Shown: positions 17,657 to 26,591, counted from the first letter of the stretch. The stretch: 64,000 nucleotides of DNA from Tenacibaculum sp. MAR_2010_89 (GCF_900105985.1 NZ_FNUB01000004.1:161501-225500); one strand, 5' to 3'. Made by a program: numbers and translations. Notes: generated by a model from the sequence alone, not told the origin.

Positions 17657-17983
17657 TTATTTAAATTTTTTTGACCATTGATTTGACCACTCTCTTAGAG
17701 GCTCAAACAAAACAAACAACTCTTCCCCAATAGTAGTTAATTTGTAACCTCCTACTATTTTTTCTATAATAAATGTGCTTTGCAATTCTTTCAACCTTGT
17801 ATTTAAAGTTGTAGGAGAAATATCGGTACATAACTTCTCTAAATCACTAAATGATTTTGACGAATCATTTAAATGCCAAATAATACCCATTGTCCAATTC
17901 CTTCCTAATAAATCAAAAAGTGCCATAATTGGTTTTCCTGACTTTGAGCCTCTTACTGATTTTCCTGGTTTCGGTGTTTTCAT
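17657..17983 (-). CDS. HxlR-type winged-helix transcriptional regulator
   Basis: A 108-aa MarR-like single-domain regulator. HxlR features are the early Cys-less helix LLGRNWTMGIIWHLNDSS, the recognition segment ISPTTLNTRLKEL and the C-terminal FVLFEPLREWSNQW dimerisation helix. The ATG at 17983 is preferred over an in-frame TTG at 17992. It lies just after a perfect inverted repeat (18013-18029) that is a good candidate for its own operator, and 9 bp before a yciI-like gene. HxlR proteins usually sense electrophiles, oxidants or formaldehyde, but it lacks the conserved N-terminal Cys of the redox-sensing members, so the signal is unclear. Confidence 0.9.
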   Translation of the reverse strand: MKTPKPGKSVRGSKSGKPIMALFDLLGRNWTMGIIWHLNDSSKSFSDLEKLCTDISPTTLNTRLKELQSTFIIEKIVGGYKLTTIGEELFVLFEPLREWSNQWSKKFK

Positions 17984-18012
17984 ATTTTTCAAAACTACAA
18001 ATTATGTATCTC

Positions 18013-18029
18013 ACTACAAAATTTGTAGT
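18013..18029. promoter_or_regulatory. Candidate HxlR operator: ACTACAAA-A-TTTGTAGT inverted repeat
   Basis: A perfect 8-1-8 inverted repeat 30 bp before the HxlR start codon. A further half-site, ACTACAAAT, lies at 17994-18002. The position upstream of a regulator and its presumed target suggests autoregulation. Confidence 0.55.
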
Positions 18030-18048
18030 AAATATTTTTTAATTAATA

Positions 18049-18082
18049 AAAAAGGGAAGAAACATTCATTTCTTCCCTTTCA
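18049..18082 (-). terminator. Intrinsic terminator after the DUF389 gene
   Basis: A 12-bp stem (AAAGGGAAGAAA with TTTCTTCCCTTT) just beyond the minus-strand stop at 18101, with A/T tracts on both sides. Confidence 0.85.
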
Positions 18083-18100
18083 TAATAAAGTTTATTTTTT

Positions 18101-19549
18101 CTATTTTTTAATTATAAGATTCTTAATTGATAACTCTTTTTGTAACCATCCTTTAAGTTCTTTTTCTTTTTTAGTAACTATTGAATCTGCTAATTTTTTA
18201 TTCCATGAAATTGATATTTCAGGAATTGTATCTATCTTAATAAAATCTTTTGACACAAGTTTCTTTGAAAAACTCATTCCTGTAATTCCATTATACCTAA
18301 TCTTAGCTTCTTTTATAATAGAACTAAATGGAACTGTATTTTTATCCCTATTAGTCGCATCTTGTTCTATTCTTTGATTTAAATTAGAAATTATTGACTT
18401 AAGATCGTCTATTTCTTTATGCAATCCTTTTATCACATTATCCTTTTCATCTAAGTCTGCAATAGCTCTGTCATAAGCATCCACTACTCTATCTACACTT
18501 CGAGCTTTGTTTTCATTTATTAAAAGCAAGTAGGAATCAATTTTGGGATATGTTTTTAATTCATTTCTTAAAAAAGTTTCCGTTGCATCTGTTATATCAC
18601 CATTAAAAAATAAACTGATAGTTTTTGCGTCTCTATCTATATCTTCACGCTGTAACCATAAATCCTTATTATCATCAATTTTCTCTTTTAAAAACTTTTT
18701 ATAATTTGCATTTATAATACTGTCTTGGTATACATTAATGAATGTAAAAACCGCAGGTATCATTACTAAAACTGCTATAAAAGATGCTAATCTAGCTATT
18801 CTTTTTCTTTTTACAGAATTCACATAACGTATCATTGTAAACCCAAGAAGCTTTAAAACAACAAAAGTTGCTAAGGCTATAAAAATAGTATTGATAGTAA
18901 AGAGATACATAGCCCCTAAAAAGAAATGGTATTTTCCTGTAGCCAATCCCCAACCAGCTGTACATAAAGGTGGCATTAATGCTGTAGCAATTGCTACACC
19001 AAATATTACTGAAGCTATTGTTCCTTTTTTTGTACGTGCAATAATTAATGCTAATCCACCAAAAAATGCTATTAACACATCACGTATATCAGGTTTTACT
19101 CTTCCTAACAATTCAGAAGTTTCTTCTTTTAAGGGAAAAATAGCAAAAAACAAAAATGCTGTTAATAAACTTAGAACAATCATAGTTGCTAAGTTTATCA
19201 TTGATTTTTTAAGAGTATCAATATCATTAATAGCAATTGACATTCCAATTCCTAATATTGGTCCCATTAACGGAGATATTAACATGGCTCCAATTACTAC
19301 AGCTGTTGAATTTGCATTTAATCCAATTGACGCAACAAATATGGAACATATTAAAATCCAAGCTGTAGCTCCCTTAAAAGGAATATCTCCTTTTATGGCT
19401 TCAATAGTAGCTTCTTGATCTGTATCATGACGAAAATCTAATAATTCAACAATAAATTTCTTCGAACTCACCCACAATCCTTTTGCATCATCCTGAACCG
19501 CTTGTTTTGATTGCTCAACTGACTCTTCACTATTCAGTTTTTCTTCCAT
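18101..19549 (-). CDS. DUF389 (TIGR00341-type) integral membrane protein
   Basis: A 482-aa protein. About seven hydrophobic helices fall between residues 75 and 290, with the DUF389 signatures SAIGLNANSTAVVIGAMLIS-like (here ASIGLNANSTAVVIGAM), LISPLMGPILGIG and ALMPPLCTAGWGLA. After the membrane part comes a soluble region with a short coiled coil (about 370-405, KGLHKEIDDLKSIISNLNQR). DUF389 proteins are presumed transporters or channels with no settled substrate. The promoter probably lies in the 59-bp palindrome at 19656-19714, which is shared with the divergent merC-like gene. Confidence 0.9.
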   Translation of the reverse strand: MEEKLNSEESVEQSKQAVQDDAKGLWVSSKKFIVELLDFRHDTDQEATIEAIKGDIPFKGATAWILICSIFVASIGLNANSTAVVIGAMLISPLMGPILGIGMSIAINDIDTLKKSMINLATMIVLSLLTAFLFFAIFPLKEETSELLGRVKPDIRDVLIAFFGGLALIIARTKKGTIASVIFGVAIATALMPPLCTAGWGLATGKYHFFLGAMYLFTINTIFIALATFVVLKLLGFTMIRYVNSVKRKRIARLASFIAVLVMIPAVFTFINVYQDSIINANYKKFLKEKIDDNKDLWLQREDIDRDAKTISLFFNGDITDATETFLRNELKTYPKIDSYLLLINENKARSVDRVVDAYDRAIADLDEKDNVIKGLHKEIDDLKSIISNLNQRIEQDATNRDKNTVPFSSIIKEAKIRYNGITGMSFSKKLVSKDFIKIDTIPEISISWNKKLADSIVTKKEKELKGWLQKELSIKNLIIKK

Positions 19550-19654
19550 AAATTTTTAATTTTTGTTAACTGTCGAAAGATACAAAATTCAATGATATAC
19601 CATAGCATTCATCGTTACTTGCTTTCTAATTCTCATGTCCTTCACATGACTTCA

Positions 19655-19682
19655 TAAATGTAATAAAAAAACATTAACGCAA
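19655..19682 (-). promoter_or_regulatory. Mirror-image promoter toward the DUF389 gene (TTG-N17-TACATTTA)
   Basis: Reading the minus strand, TTG (19682-19680) is followed after 17 nt by TACATTTA (19662-19655), one base off the TAnnTTTG consensus. It is the mirror image of the merC-side promoter. Confidence 0.45.
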
Positions 19683-19714
19683 CTAAGTTGCGTTAATGTT
19701 TTTTTATTACATTT
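19656..19714. repeat. Perfect 59-bp palindrome (29-1-29) between divergent genes
   Basis: The two 29-bp arms are exact reverse complements around a single A at 19685. The centre is CGCAACT-A-AGTTGCG, a 7-1-7 inverted repeat like operators of the Fur/Zur family. The arms carry a promoter motif in each direction (see the promoter entries). Both strands of transcription, to DUF389 and to the MerC gene, appear to start at its edges. Confidence 0.9.
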
Positions 19715-19715
19715 G
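19688..19715 (+). promoter_or_regulatory. Promoter of the merC-like gene (TTG-N17-TACATTTG)
   Basis: TTG at 19688-19690 and TACATTTG at 19708-19715 fit the Bacteroidetes -33/-7 consensus. The -33 element lies inside the central AGTTGCG half-site, so a protein bound there would block transcription. Confidence 0.6.
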
Positions 19716-19749
19716 CCTTTCATTTAATTAACAATCAAATTCAACACCA

Positions 19750-20130
19750 ATGACCATATCAAAGAAAATAGATCTTATCGGATTTTTAATATCATTACTG
19801 TGTGCTATTCATTGTGGAATACTTCCAATATTATTAACTTTAGCCCCATTTAGTGGTTTAGCATTTATGGAATCACCGATTGTAGAAGGCCTAATAGTAC
19901 TAGTTAGCTTATTTATTGCAATACTATCTTTATCACAAGGGTTTACTAAGCTTCATAAGAAAAAAACACCATTAATTACAGCTATTACTGGATTCACAAT
20001 TATTTTTATTTGTCAAATATGGGCAAATGAACAACTAGAAACAGTATTAATGGTCACTGGTGCATCTGCAATTGCTTTAGCTCATTTAATAAATTGGAAG
20101 TTATGTGAAATCCACCATAAAAAATCTTAA
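19750..20130 (+). CDS. MerC domain membrane protein
   Basis: A 126-aa protein with four predicted transmembrane helices and the MerC metal motif CAIHC (Cys18, His21, Cys22) at the first helix, plus a His/Cys-containing tail (LCEIHHKKS). MerC proteins carry mercury in classical mer operons. Lone chromosomal MerC proteins in flavobacteria lack merA/merR, as here, and may move zinc or another metal. The 7-1-7 palindrome overlapping its promoter is of the kind bound by Fur/Zur regulators, which would fit metal control, but that link is inferred. Confidence 0.88.
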   Translation: MTISKKIDLIGFLISLLCAIHCGILPILLTLAPFSGLAFMESPIVEGLIVLVSLFIAILSLSQGFTKLHKKKTPLITAITGFTIIFICQIWANEQLETVLMVTGASAIALAHLINWKLCEIHHKKS

Positions 20131-20162
20131 ATCTAAACTTATTAATTAGCAACTTAAAAACA

Positions 20163-20200
20163 AAACGCACCTTAAAAACCATAGATTTTAAGGTGCGTTT
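20163..20200. terminator. Bidirectional terminator between merC-like and C1 peptidase genes
   Basis: A perfect 15-bp stem (AAACGCACCTTAAAA with TTTTAAGGTGCGTTT) with an 8-nt loop between convergent genes. Confidence 0.9.
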
Positions 20201-20221
20201 ACTATTAAAATAAATAAGAAT

Positions 20222-21337
20222 TTATTTTATATTTAATTTATTTTTCAAACTAGATGAAATTCCATCTTTATGTAATAAAACTGAAATTGTTTTCAATTTA
20301 AAATAAGAGATTGACATATATACATACCCTTGATTTCCTTGTTTATTTCCCCAAGAGTTTTTAACTTTAAAATAGGAATTTCCTTTTTGATCTTTTACAA
20401 TACCTACAATATGCATTAAGTGATCGTCTGTAGTATTAAAATTTTCAAACTCAGACTGACGATATGAAGCTGTTATATTTTTTTCCTCAACTATTTCTTT
20501 CAATGCCTTTTTATTCTCTCCACTTATAGCTGGTACAACAGCAACACCCGCTTTAGACGAAAATGTTTTTTCAGAAACATCACAATCTAAAGCAACCGTA
20601 TAACCATTTTTGATAGCTTCTTCAGTTACAGACACTAATTCATTTAAAGAGACATTATAAAACGCTCCATTTGAAAAGTTATCAGGAATATTTAATATAA
20701 ATTTATCATATTTTTTAGCATGTTCAAAAGAACTCAAAGTAACATAATTTGCTGGATCTATTTTTACATACTCTGCAAACGTTTTAGGAGTATAATTTTT
20801 CCCTTCAAAAGAAAATTCTTCCTTATTTTTTCCTAAGTAAACATTTAAAACTCCTTCAACAGCTTGCTTCCACCTAGGACTTAATTTTCTTGCTGGATTT
20901 TTAATATATGCATCTAACATACTTTTAAGCACAGCAATTAACTCTGCATGGTTATGCTTATCTTGTCCTAAATCTAAACCTGTAAATGTTTGTTCAGGCA
21001 CTAATCCTTTATCTGCAACCGAATTAATAACATCATGAGCTAAACCTCCCTCACTAAATTGAGCCTTACCCTGACGATATAGATAATTAACTGCTTTTGC
21101 TGAATAGGTATTACGAACAGTATACATTTCAGATAAATCGATTTGCTTACCTGTTAATCTTATAATTTCTGATTCTAAAAATGAAGTAGTAGAAAAACTC
21201 CAACAAGTTCCAGTTCTACCTTGACTTTTTACTTCTGTATTTTCAATATCTTTCACTGTTGTGAATTGATACTTTTGAGCTGTAATAGAGCTAATAGCTA
21301 GCAAGCAAAAAGAAGCTCCAATTAATAATTTTTTCAT
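20222..21337 (-). CDS. Exported C1-family cysteine peptidase, bleomycin hydrolase/PepC-like
   Basis: A 371-aa papain-fold peptidase. A signal peptide (to about residue 20, SITA) precedes the catalytic region: VKSQGRTGTCWSFSTTS with Gln39 as the oxyanion-hole residue and Cys45 as nucleophile, DDHLMHIVGI for the catalytic His, and KVKNSWGNKQG for the Asn. The order and spacing match the C1B (BleH/PepC) aminopeptidases. At 371 aa it is shorter than cytosolic BleH (about 450 aa), and the signal peptide places it in the periplasm or beyond. It lies 90 bp after a TonB-dependent receptor gene on the same strand, suggesting peptide uptake followed by trimming. Confidence 0.88.
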   Translation of the reverse strand: MKKLLIGASFCLLAISSITAQKYQFTTVKDIENTEVKSQGRTGTCWSFSTTSFLESEIIRLTGKQIDLSEMYTVRNTYSAKAVNYLYRQGKAQFSEGGLAHDVINSVADKGLVPEQTFTGLDLGQDKHNHAELIAVLKSMLDAYIKNPARKLSPRWKQAVEGVLNVYLGKNKEEFSFEGKNYTPKTFAEYVKIDPANYVTLSSFEHAKKYDKFILNIPDNFSNGAFYNVSLNELVSVTEEAIKNGYTVALDCDVSEKTFSSKAGVAVVPAISGENKKALKEIVEEKNITASYRQSEFENFNTTDDHLMHIVGIVKDQKGNSYFKVKNSWGNKQGNQGYVYMSISYFKLKTISVLLHKDGISSSLKNKLNIK

Positions 21338-21427
21338 TTTAAAAAATTCTTTTTAGTTGGTTTGTTTGGCAATTTAATGTTTTTCTAAAAAGAACTGTAA
21401 TAATTAAAACAATAATATATTTAAAAA

Positions 21428-23833
21428 TTAAAAATCTACAATAACACCTATTCTTGGAATAGCTCTTCCTGATGAACTTTCTACTTCTTCTAATAAGTAT
21501 CTTGAAGAATCACTTGGATCTGTTAATCGCTGACCATTTCCATCTTCCTGAGGTAGCAAAAAAGGTTGTCTGTCTGAAGAACTAGCATATACATTTTGTA
21601 CATCCATGTATAAATTGATAGAATATCTTTTTAAATACCAAGTCTTATCAACACGAATATCTAACTGTGTATAAGTAGCATAACGCTCTTCATTTAAACG
21701 TGAAAAATCTAAAATACCTCCATTACTAACATCATAATTCGCTTTAACAGCTGATGTATTATAATCATAAGGAGTATATGGTCTTCCCCCAACTAACCTA
21801 AACTTGGTTCCTACTTCCCAATTCTTAGCCAACTTCTTTCCTGCAGTAATCGTTAATAAATGTTTATTATCCCAAGTTGACGGAATATATCTTCCTAAAT
21901 TATTTTTAAACTCACTCCTTACAAAAGTATAAGCAGCGATACCATATAGTCCTTTATATGATTTTTTTTGAGCTAAAATTTCAAATCCGTAAGCTCTACC
22001 TTTAGAGTTAGAAACTACTTCTTCGTTACCAACTACTCCAAAATCTGCTCCAAGATTGGCTAAACTTATTTGGTCTCTAACCGAGAAAGGGTAATCTGAG
22101 TACCTCTTATAAAAACCTTCAAAGGTTAATTTTGAAGTTGTATTTGGCCTAAACTCAATACCAGTTACTGCATGTTGAGATTCAATATATTTTAACCCTC
22201 TTTTATTTACTAATTCATTCGCTTGATTCCTAAAACCTAGTACCGTGTAGGATGGTAATTGATTATAAATACCTAAAGAAGAGTTCCATGACCATTTTTC
22301 ATTAAAGTTATACGTTGCAGCTATTCTTGGTGAAAATTGATTCAGTAAATTTTTCATTTCAGAATTATAATCTATACCATCAAATCTAAAACCAAGAGAA
22401 ATTCCAAGTTTATTATTATAAAAAGATTTAGAAAACTGGCCAAAAATTCCATATTTGAAGAAATCAACACTTGATGAGAATTTTTTTTCTGCAACATTTT
22501 GTGTGTTTACTATTTTTTGAAATGTATTGTTCGAATAATTCGCTAACTCTAAATTCGCTCCTATATTAAAAGAATAGTTATCTTTCTTTACCGTATTTTC
22601 GAAACGAAACTTATTTTCTATTTCTTTAGAATTATAATCTAATAATAGATTTTCTGGTCTTTCTTGTTCGTCATTTAAAAAATACTTGACTGCTTTATTT
22701 TTCCATTCATTTCTACTGAATACAAATTGTTGTGTTGAATTTTCACCAAATCTTTTATAATTAACACCAACCGTATAATTCCATTGACTATTTACTGGAA
22801 CAGTATTTAAAATAACTTTATTTCTTTTTAACGTTTCAACATCTGTAACACCATCGTTTACCTCTGTGTTTATTTTAAAATCATCAATTGCTCCTAAACC
22901 TATTATAGCTAACTCACTATTATCATTTAGCTTAGTTTTTATATTAAATTGAAAGTCATTATAGGTTGGTAAAAACGGAAGTTTAATCAATTTGAATAAA
23001 AACTGTAAATATGATTGACGCAATGAAACTATAAACGTTGTATTTTCTCCTAAAGGGCCGTCTAACGTAATTCCTGCATCTGAAGTACCTAAACTTGCTC
23101 TTGCATTTAACTCATTTGGATTTCCTGTTTTTTGTGTAAATTCAATAATAGAACTTAACGTATTCCCTCTGTTAGCAGGAAATGCACTTGAATAAAAATC
23201 TACCTTCCTTATTAAATCAGTATTCATTATACCAACTGGACCACCAGTTGCTCCTTGAGTTTGAAAGTGATTTATAACGGGAACTTCTATTCCATCAACA
23301 TAAAATTTGTTTTCAGAAGTTGCTCCACCTCTAATTATTATATCATTTCTAAATCCTGGATTAGAAGCTACACCTGGAAAAGATTGTATTACTCGTAACA
23401 CATCTCTATTTCCTCCAGGATTTTTTTCAATTTCTGCTACCCCTAATGATTGTAATGATAGTGGACTTTCTAATGTTTTTTTAAATAACTTAGTTTTAAC
23501 TTCTACCTCAGCCAACTGTGTAGCGTCTTCAATCAATTCAATAACTATGTATGGTATTTTCTCTTTGGTAACTAAATAATCTTCAGAAACTACTGTTTTG
23601 TAACCAACAAATGAAACCTGAACTTGTTGATACCCCAACGGTGATTCTTTTATAATAAACTCTCCAGATTCGTTTGTTGTTCCTCCTTTTTGAGTTCCAG
23701 CTATTACAACATTTACAAAAGGAATTAACTCTCTCGTTTTAGAATCTATTACTTTACCCTTTATAACACCTAAGTCTTGAGCCTGAATAATAACTAATTG
23801 AAAAATTGCAATAAATACTAAAAACTTCTTCAT
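21428..23833 (-). CDS. TonB-dependent receptor with carboxypeptidase-regulatory-like N-terminus
   Basis: An 801-aa outer-membrane receptor with signal peptide ending IIQAQ. It has a CarboxypepD_reg-like domain (GVIKGKVIDSKTRELIPFVN), a plug (SFPGVASNPGFRNDIIIRGG, NKFYVDGIEVPVINHF) and a large beta-barrel ending IPRIGVIVDF. No SusD gene is adjacent. The next gene downstream encodes an exported cysteine peptidase, so peptides are a possible ligand. The two receptors in this window share general architecture but are clearly different proteins. Confidence 0.92.
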   Translation of the reverse strand: MKKFLVFIAIFQLVIIQAQDLGVIKGKVIDSKTRELIPFVNVVIAGTQKGGTTNESGEFIIKESPLGYQQVQVSFVGYKTVVSEDYLVTKEKIPYIVIELIEDATQLAEVEVKTKLFKKTLESPLSLQSLGVAEIEKNPGGNRDVLRVIQSFPGVASNPGFRNDIIIRGGATSENKFYVDGIEVPVINHFQTQGATGGPVGIMNTDLIRKVDFYSSAFPANRGNTLSSIIEFTQKTGNPNELNARASLGTSDAGITLDGPLGENTTFIVSLRQSYLQFLFKLIKLPFLPTYNDFQFNIKTKLNDNSELAIIGLGAIDDFKINTEVNDGVTDVETLKRNKVILNTVPVNSQWNYTVGVNYKRFGENSTQQFVFSRNEWKNKAVKYFLNDEQERPENLLLDYNSKEIENKFRFENTVKKDNYSFNIGANLELANYSNNTFQKIVNTQNVAEKKFSSSVDFFKYGIFGQFSKSFYNNKLGISLGFRFDGIDYNSEMKNLLNQFSPRIAATYNFNEKWSWNSSLGIYNQLPSYTVLGFRNQANELVNKRGLKYIESQHAVTGIEFRPNTTSKLTFEGFYKRYSDYPFSVRDQISLANLGADFGVVGNEEVVSNSKGRAYGFEILAQKKSYKGLYGIAAYTFVRSEFKNNLGRYIPSTWDNKHLLTITAGKKLAKNWEVGTKFRLVGGRPYTPYDYNTSAVKANYDVSNGGILDFSRLNEERYATYTQLDIRVDKTWYLKRYSINLYMDVQNVYASSSDRQPFLLPQEDGNGQRLTDPSDSSRYLLEEVESSSGRAIPRIGVIVDF

Positions 23834-24239
23834 GTGTAAATGTTTAATGTATGCAAATATACATATTGTTTATCTATTTTAGAAAAACATTAAACATTAT
23901 TAAATTGTTAACTACATATAAAGCCCATAAAAAATCATTCAACCAATAATAATGGTACTACAATTTCTCTCCTTATAACCAAGATCTTTGAAAATATTCT
24001 TTTTTAAAAAAATTCACCTCGGAACTTGCTTAAACAAAAAATAGTAAAACAGTAATTTACTATCATTTTTTTTAACACATATCCAATAACTAGAATACTA
24101 TTTTGCAATATTCAATTACCCCTACCCATAAACCCTTACCACACCTACACATAAACCCTATTCTTTAAATGGGAAAAACCCTTATTTCATAACAGTCTTT
24201 CATCATCTTATTTTGCCTGACAATTAAAAATAATATATA
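23834..24239. other. 406-bp intergenic region between divergent receptor and C10 protease genes
   Basis: No open frame of interest. It holds a CAAATATA at 23854-23861, which read on the minus strand is the -7 box TATATTTG for the receptor. Near the protease side is an imperfect direct repeat, CCTACCCATAAACCC at 24121 and CCTACACATAAACCC at 24144 (23-bp period), followed by a GGG-containing stretch. The C-rich repeat stands out against the AT-rich background and could bind a regulator. Confidence 0.5.
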
Positions 24240-26387
24240 ATGATTAAAAAAATTACATTGTTTACTATGGTGCTACTCTTTTGCTTTAAGAGTGCTTTTG
24301 CTGATCCTATTAATAAAAAGACAGCACTACTTGTTGCCAATAAATGGATTAACAAAAACCAACAAAAAAACGCTAAATCAGCACAAGAAAATGTAGCTTC
24401 AATTAAGGAAGTGTATTATGAAAATAGCTTAGTGTATTACTTAATAAACTTTAATAGTGGTGGATTTGTTATTGTTTCTGCTGATGATGCTACTAAACCT
24501 ATTTTAGGCTATTCAGATAAAGGAACATTTGATACATCTTTGAATACACCACAAATGAAAGGTTTACTAAATGCGTATAAATCTTTTGTTTACGAAAGTG
24601 CCAAAGCACAAAAAGTAAATAGAAAAAAAGTTACTAAATCTGCATGGAATAAAATATTAAATCCATCTAAAAATAAAAGCCAAAAAAGAACTACAACCAT
24701 TGCTCCTTTTATGGATGATATTTTATACACACAATCTAGTGGTTTTGAAAGATTTTGTCCAAGTGACAACGACGGACAAGCCATAGTTGGTTGTGTTGCT
24801 ACCGCTATGTCTCAAGTAATGAGGTATTGGGAGTTTCCAAGCACAGGAAGAGGGCAAACATCTTATAACCATAGAAAATATGGTAATTTAAGTGTAAACT
24901 TTGAAGAGCAAACTTACGATTGGAGTAACATGTCTAAAACTAGAGCAGATAATGAAAACGCTAAGTTATCATATCATGCTGGAGTTGCAGTTAAAATGAA
25001 TTATGGAACATCTGCTAACGGAGGTTCGGGTGCGTATACTTCAAATGCTTTAAGTGCTTTGAAAAGAAACTTCAAGTACAACAGTGGAGCTTCAATGGTA
25101 TATAGATATCGTTATTCTGACCAAGAATGGAATACTCTGATAAAAGAACAACTTAACGAAAAAAGGCCAGTTTTATATTCAGGTAGAAGCAAAAACCTTC
25201 AAGATCCTAATGCTGGTGGTGCTGGACATTTATTTGCTTTAGATGGATACGACACAACTGATCAAGGTGATTTTTTTCATATTAACTGGGGATGGGCTGG
25301 TAGAAGTAACGGCTATTTTTACTTAACTGAAATGGTTACACATGGAGGCAAATACAACTGGATAGATAATAATGCAGTTATGCTTAATTTATACCCAACA
25401 AACCTTGCTCCAGTATTTAAATCTGAACCAATTACATTCATTGATATTGATAAACCATATCAGTATGAAATTACCACCATCGATGAAAATAAGAAAGACA
25501 TCATTAAAATATCTTTAAAAAATGCTCCTTCTTGGTTGAATCTTACATTAAAAAACAATGTGTATACATTAGAAGGAACTCCTTCAAATGCAAACTCAGG
25601 AGAAGCTAAAATTACATTAGAAGCTACAGACGGTACTAATACTACAACACAAATTTTTACAATTACTGTAGGAAAAAACAAAAGCTATTGTGAATCAAAA
25701 GGTAACCGAATAAAATACGAATGGATAGATCTTGTTTCTTTTGGAGACTTAACAAATACTACTGGTGCAAATGGTGGGTATGCAGATTTCACTAATCAAG
25801 TTGCAACTATTACAGCTGGAAGCACAAATGACCTAACTATTAGTGCTGCTTTTAGCGGAAGCTCATACAAGGAGTATTTTAGTGTTTGGATAGATTATAA
25901 TCAAAACGGAAGTTTTGAAGACAACGAAAGAGTTGTAAATACATCTACTACAAATAACACAAATATAGTTACTAGTATTAAAGTACCTGGTGATGTAAAA
26001 CTTGGATCAACTAGAATGCGAGTTTCTATGAAATATAAATACACTCAAACTCCTTGCGAATCTTTTGATGATGGTGAAGTTGAAGACTATACTGTTAACA
26101 TAGTTCAAACTTCAGCTCGTAAAAGCAACAAAAATACAGCAAGCAATAGCGTTTTAATAGATTTACAACTGTACCCAAACCCAACTAGTAAAACTTTAAA
26201 CATTAGAACTGATAAGGTTCTTAAAAACGCACATTATAAAATTATTGATGCTAATGGAAAAACTGTTGATGAAAATTCATTTTCTCCATCAATCAATATT
26301 GAAAATTTAAAAACAGGAGTATACTTTATTAAAATGTTTGATAAAAATATTAAATACTCGAAATCGTTTATAAAATCTAGAGAATAG
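24240..26387 (+). CDS. C10-family cysteine protease (streptopain-like) with T9SS sorting domain
   Basis: A 715-aa secreted protease. A signal peptide (to about residue 21) is followed by a Spi-type inhibitory prodomain (about 23-115, GGFVIVSADDATKPILGYS). The C10 catalytic domain has the nucleophile in VGCVATAMSQVMRYW (Cys185) and the His in GGAGHLFALDGYD (His330), then HINWGWAGRSNGYF. Next come a cadherin/putative-Ig-like domain (about 395-480), a GEVEDY-type domain ending GEVEDYTVNI, and a type IX sorting domain starting LYPNPTSKTLNI and ending with a Lys/Arg tail. The protease should be exported by T9SS and attached or released at the cell surface. Related to SpeB and to periodontain/interpain. 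Confidence 0.93.
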   Translation: MIKKITLFTMVLLFCFKSAFADPINKKTALLVANKWINKNQQKNAKSAQENVASIKEVYYENSLVYYLINFNSGGFVIVSADDATKPILGYSDKGTFDTSLNTPQMKGLLNAYKSFVYESAKAQKVNRKKVTKSAWNKILNPSKNKSQKRTTTIAPFMDDILYTQSSGFERFCPSDNDGQAIVGCVATAMSQVMRYWEFPSTGRGQTSYNHRKYGNLSVNFEEQTYDWSNMSKTRADNENAKLSYHAGVAVKMNYGTSANGGSGAYTSNALSALKRNFKYNSGASMVYRYRYSDQEWNTLIKEQLNEKRPVLYSGRSKNLQDPNAGGAGHLFALDGYDTTDQGDFFHINWGWAGRSNGYFYLTEMVTHGGKYNWIDNNAVMLNLYPTNLAPVFKSEPITFIDIDKPYQYEITTIDENKKDIIKISLKNAPSWLNLTLKNNVYTLEGTPSNANSGEAKITLEATDGTNTTTQIFTITVGKNKSYCESKGNRIKYEWIDLVSFGDLTNTTGANGGYADFTNQVATITAGSTNDLTISAAFSGSSYKEYFSVWIDYNQNGSFEDNERVVNTSTTNNTNIVTSIKVPGDVKLGSTRMRVSMKYKYTQTPCESFDDGEVEDYTVNIVQTSARKSNKNTASNSVLIDLQLYPNPTSKTLNIRTDKVLKNAHYKIIDANGKTVDENSFSPSINIENLKTGVYFIKMFDKNIKYSKSFIKSRE

Positions 26388-26425
26388 TATTTCTAGTTTA
26401 TTGTTATAATTAATTAAATGCTTAG

Positions 26426-26457
26426 CCCCTTTAGATTTTAAAATCTAAGGGGTTTTT
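26426..26457 (+). terminator. Intrinsic terminator after the C10 protease gene
   Basis: A stem of 13 bp with one bulged T (CCCC-T-TTAGATTTT with AAAATCTAAGGGG) followed by TTTTT. Confidence 0.85.
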
Positions 26458-26480
26458 ATTATTAAAATAACTAACAAAAA

Positions 26481-26507
26481 AAACCTCAATCGATATGATT
26501 GAGGTTT
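26481..26507 (-). terminator. Terminator downstream of tRNA-Tyr copy 1
   Basis: An 11-bp stem (AAACCTCAATC with GATTGAGGTTT, loop GATAT), followed on the minus strand by a T run. It abuts the tRNA 3' end. Confidence 0.85.
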
Positions 26508-26508
26508 G

Positions 26509-26591
26509 TGGGGAGAGCAGGATTCGAACCTGCGAAGTCGTAAGACAACGGAGTTACAGTCCGTCCCATTTGGCCGCTCTGGAATCTCCCC
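26509..26591 (-). tRNA. tRNA-Tyr(GTA), copy 1
   Basis: An 83-nt class II tRNA with a perfect 7-bp acceptor stem (GGGGAGA with TCTCCCC), discriminator A, anticodon loop CTGTAAC in an ACGGA/TCCGT stem, a long variable arm and a GGTTCGAATCC T arm. CCA is not encoded. Identical to copy 2 at 26938-27020. Confidence 0.97.

Noticed and set aside
17775..18377. A 200-codon plus-strand frame across the HxlR gene and the DUF389 end.
   Set aside because: It overlaps two well-supported genes on the other strand and a terminator, and its product is low-complexity and unrecognised.
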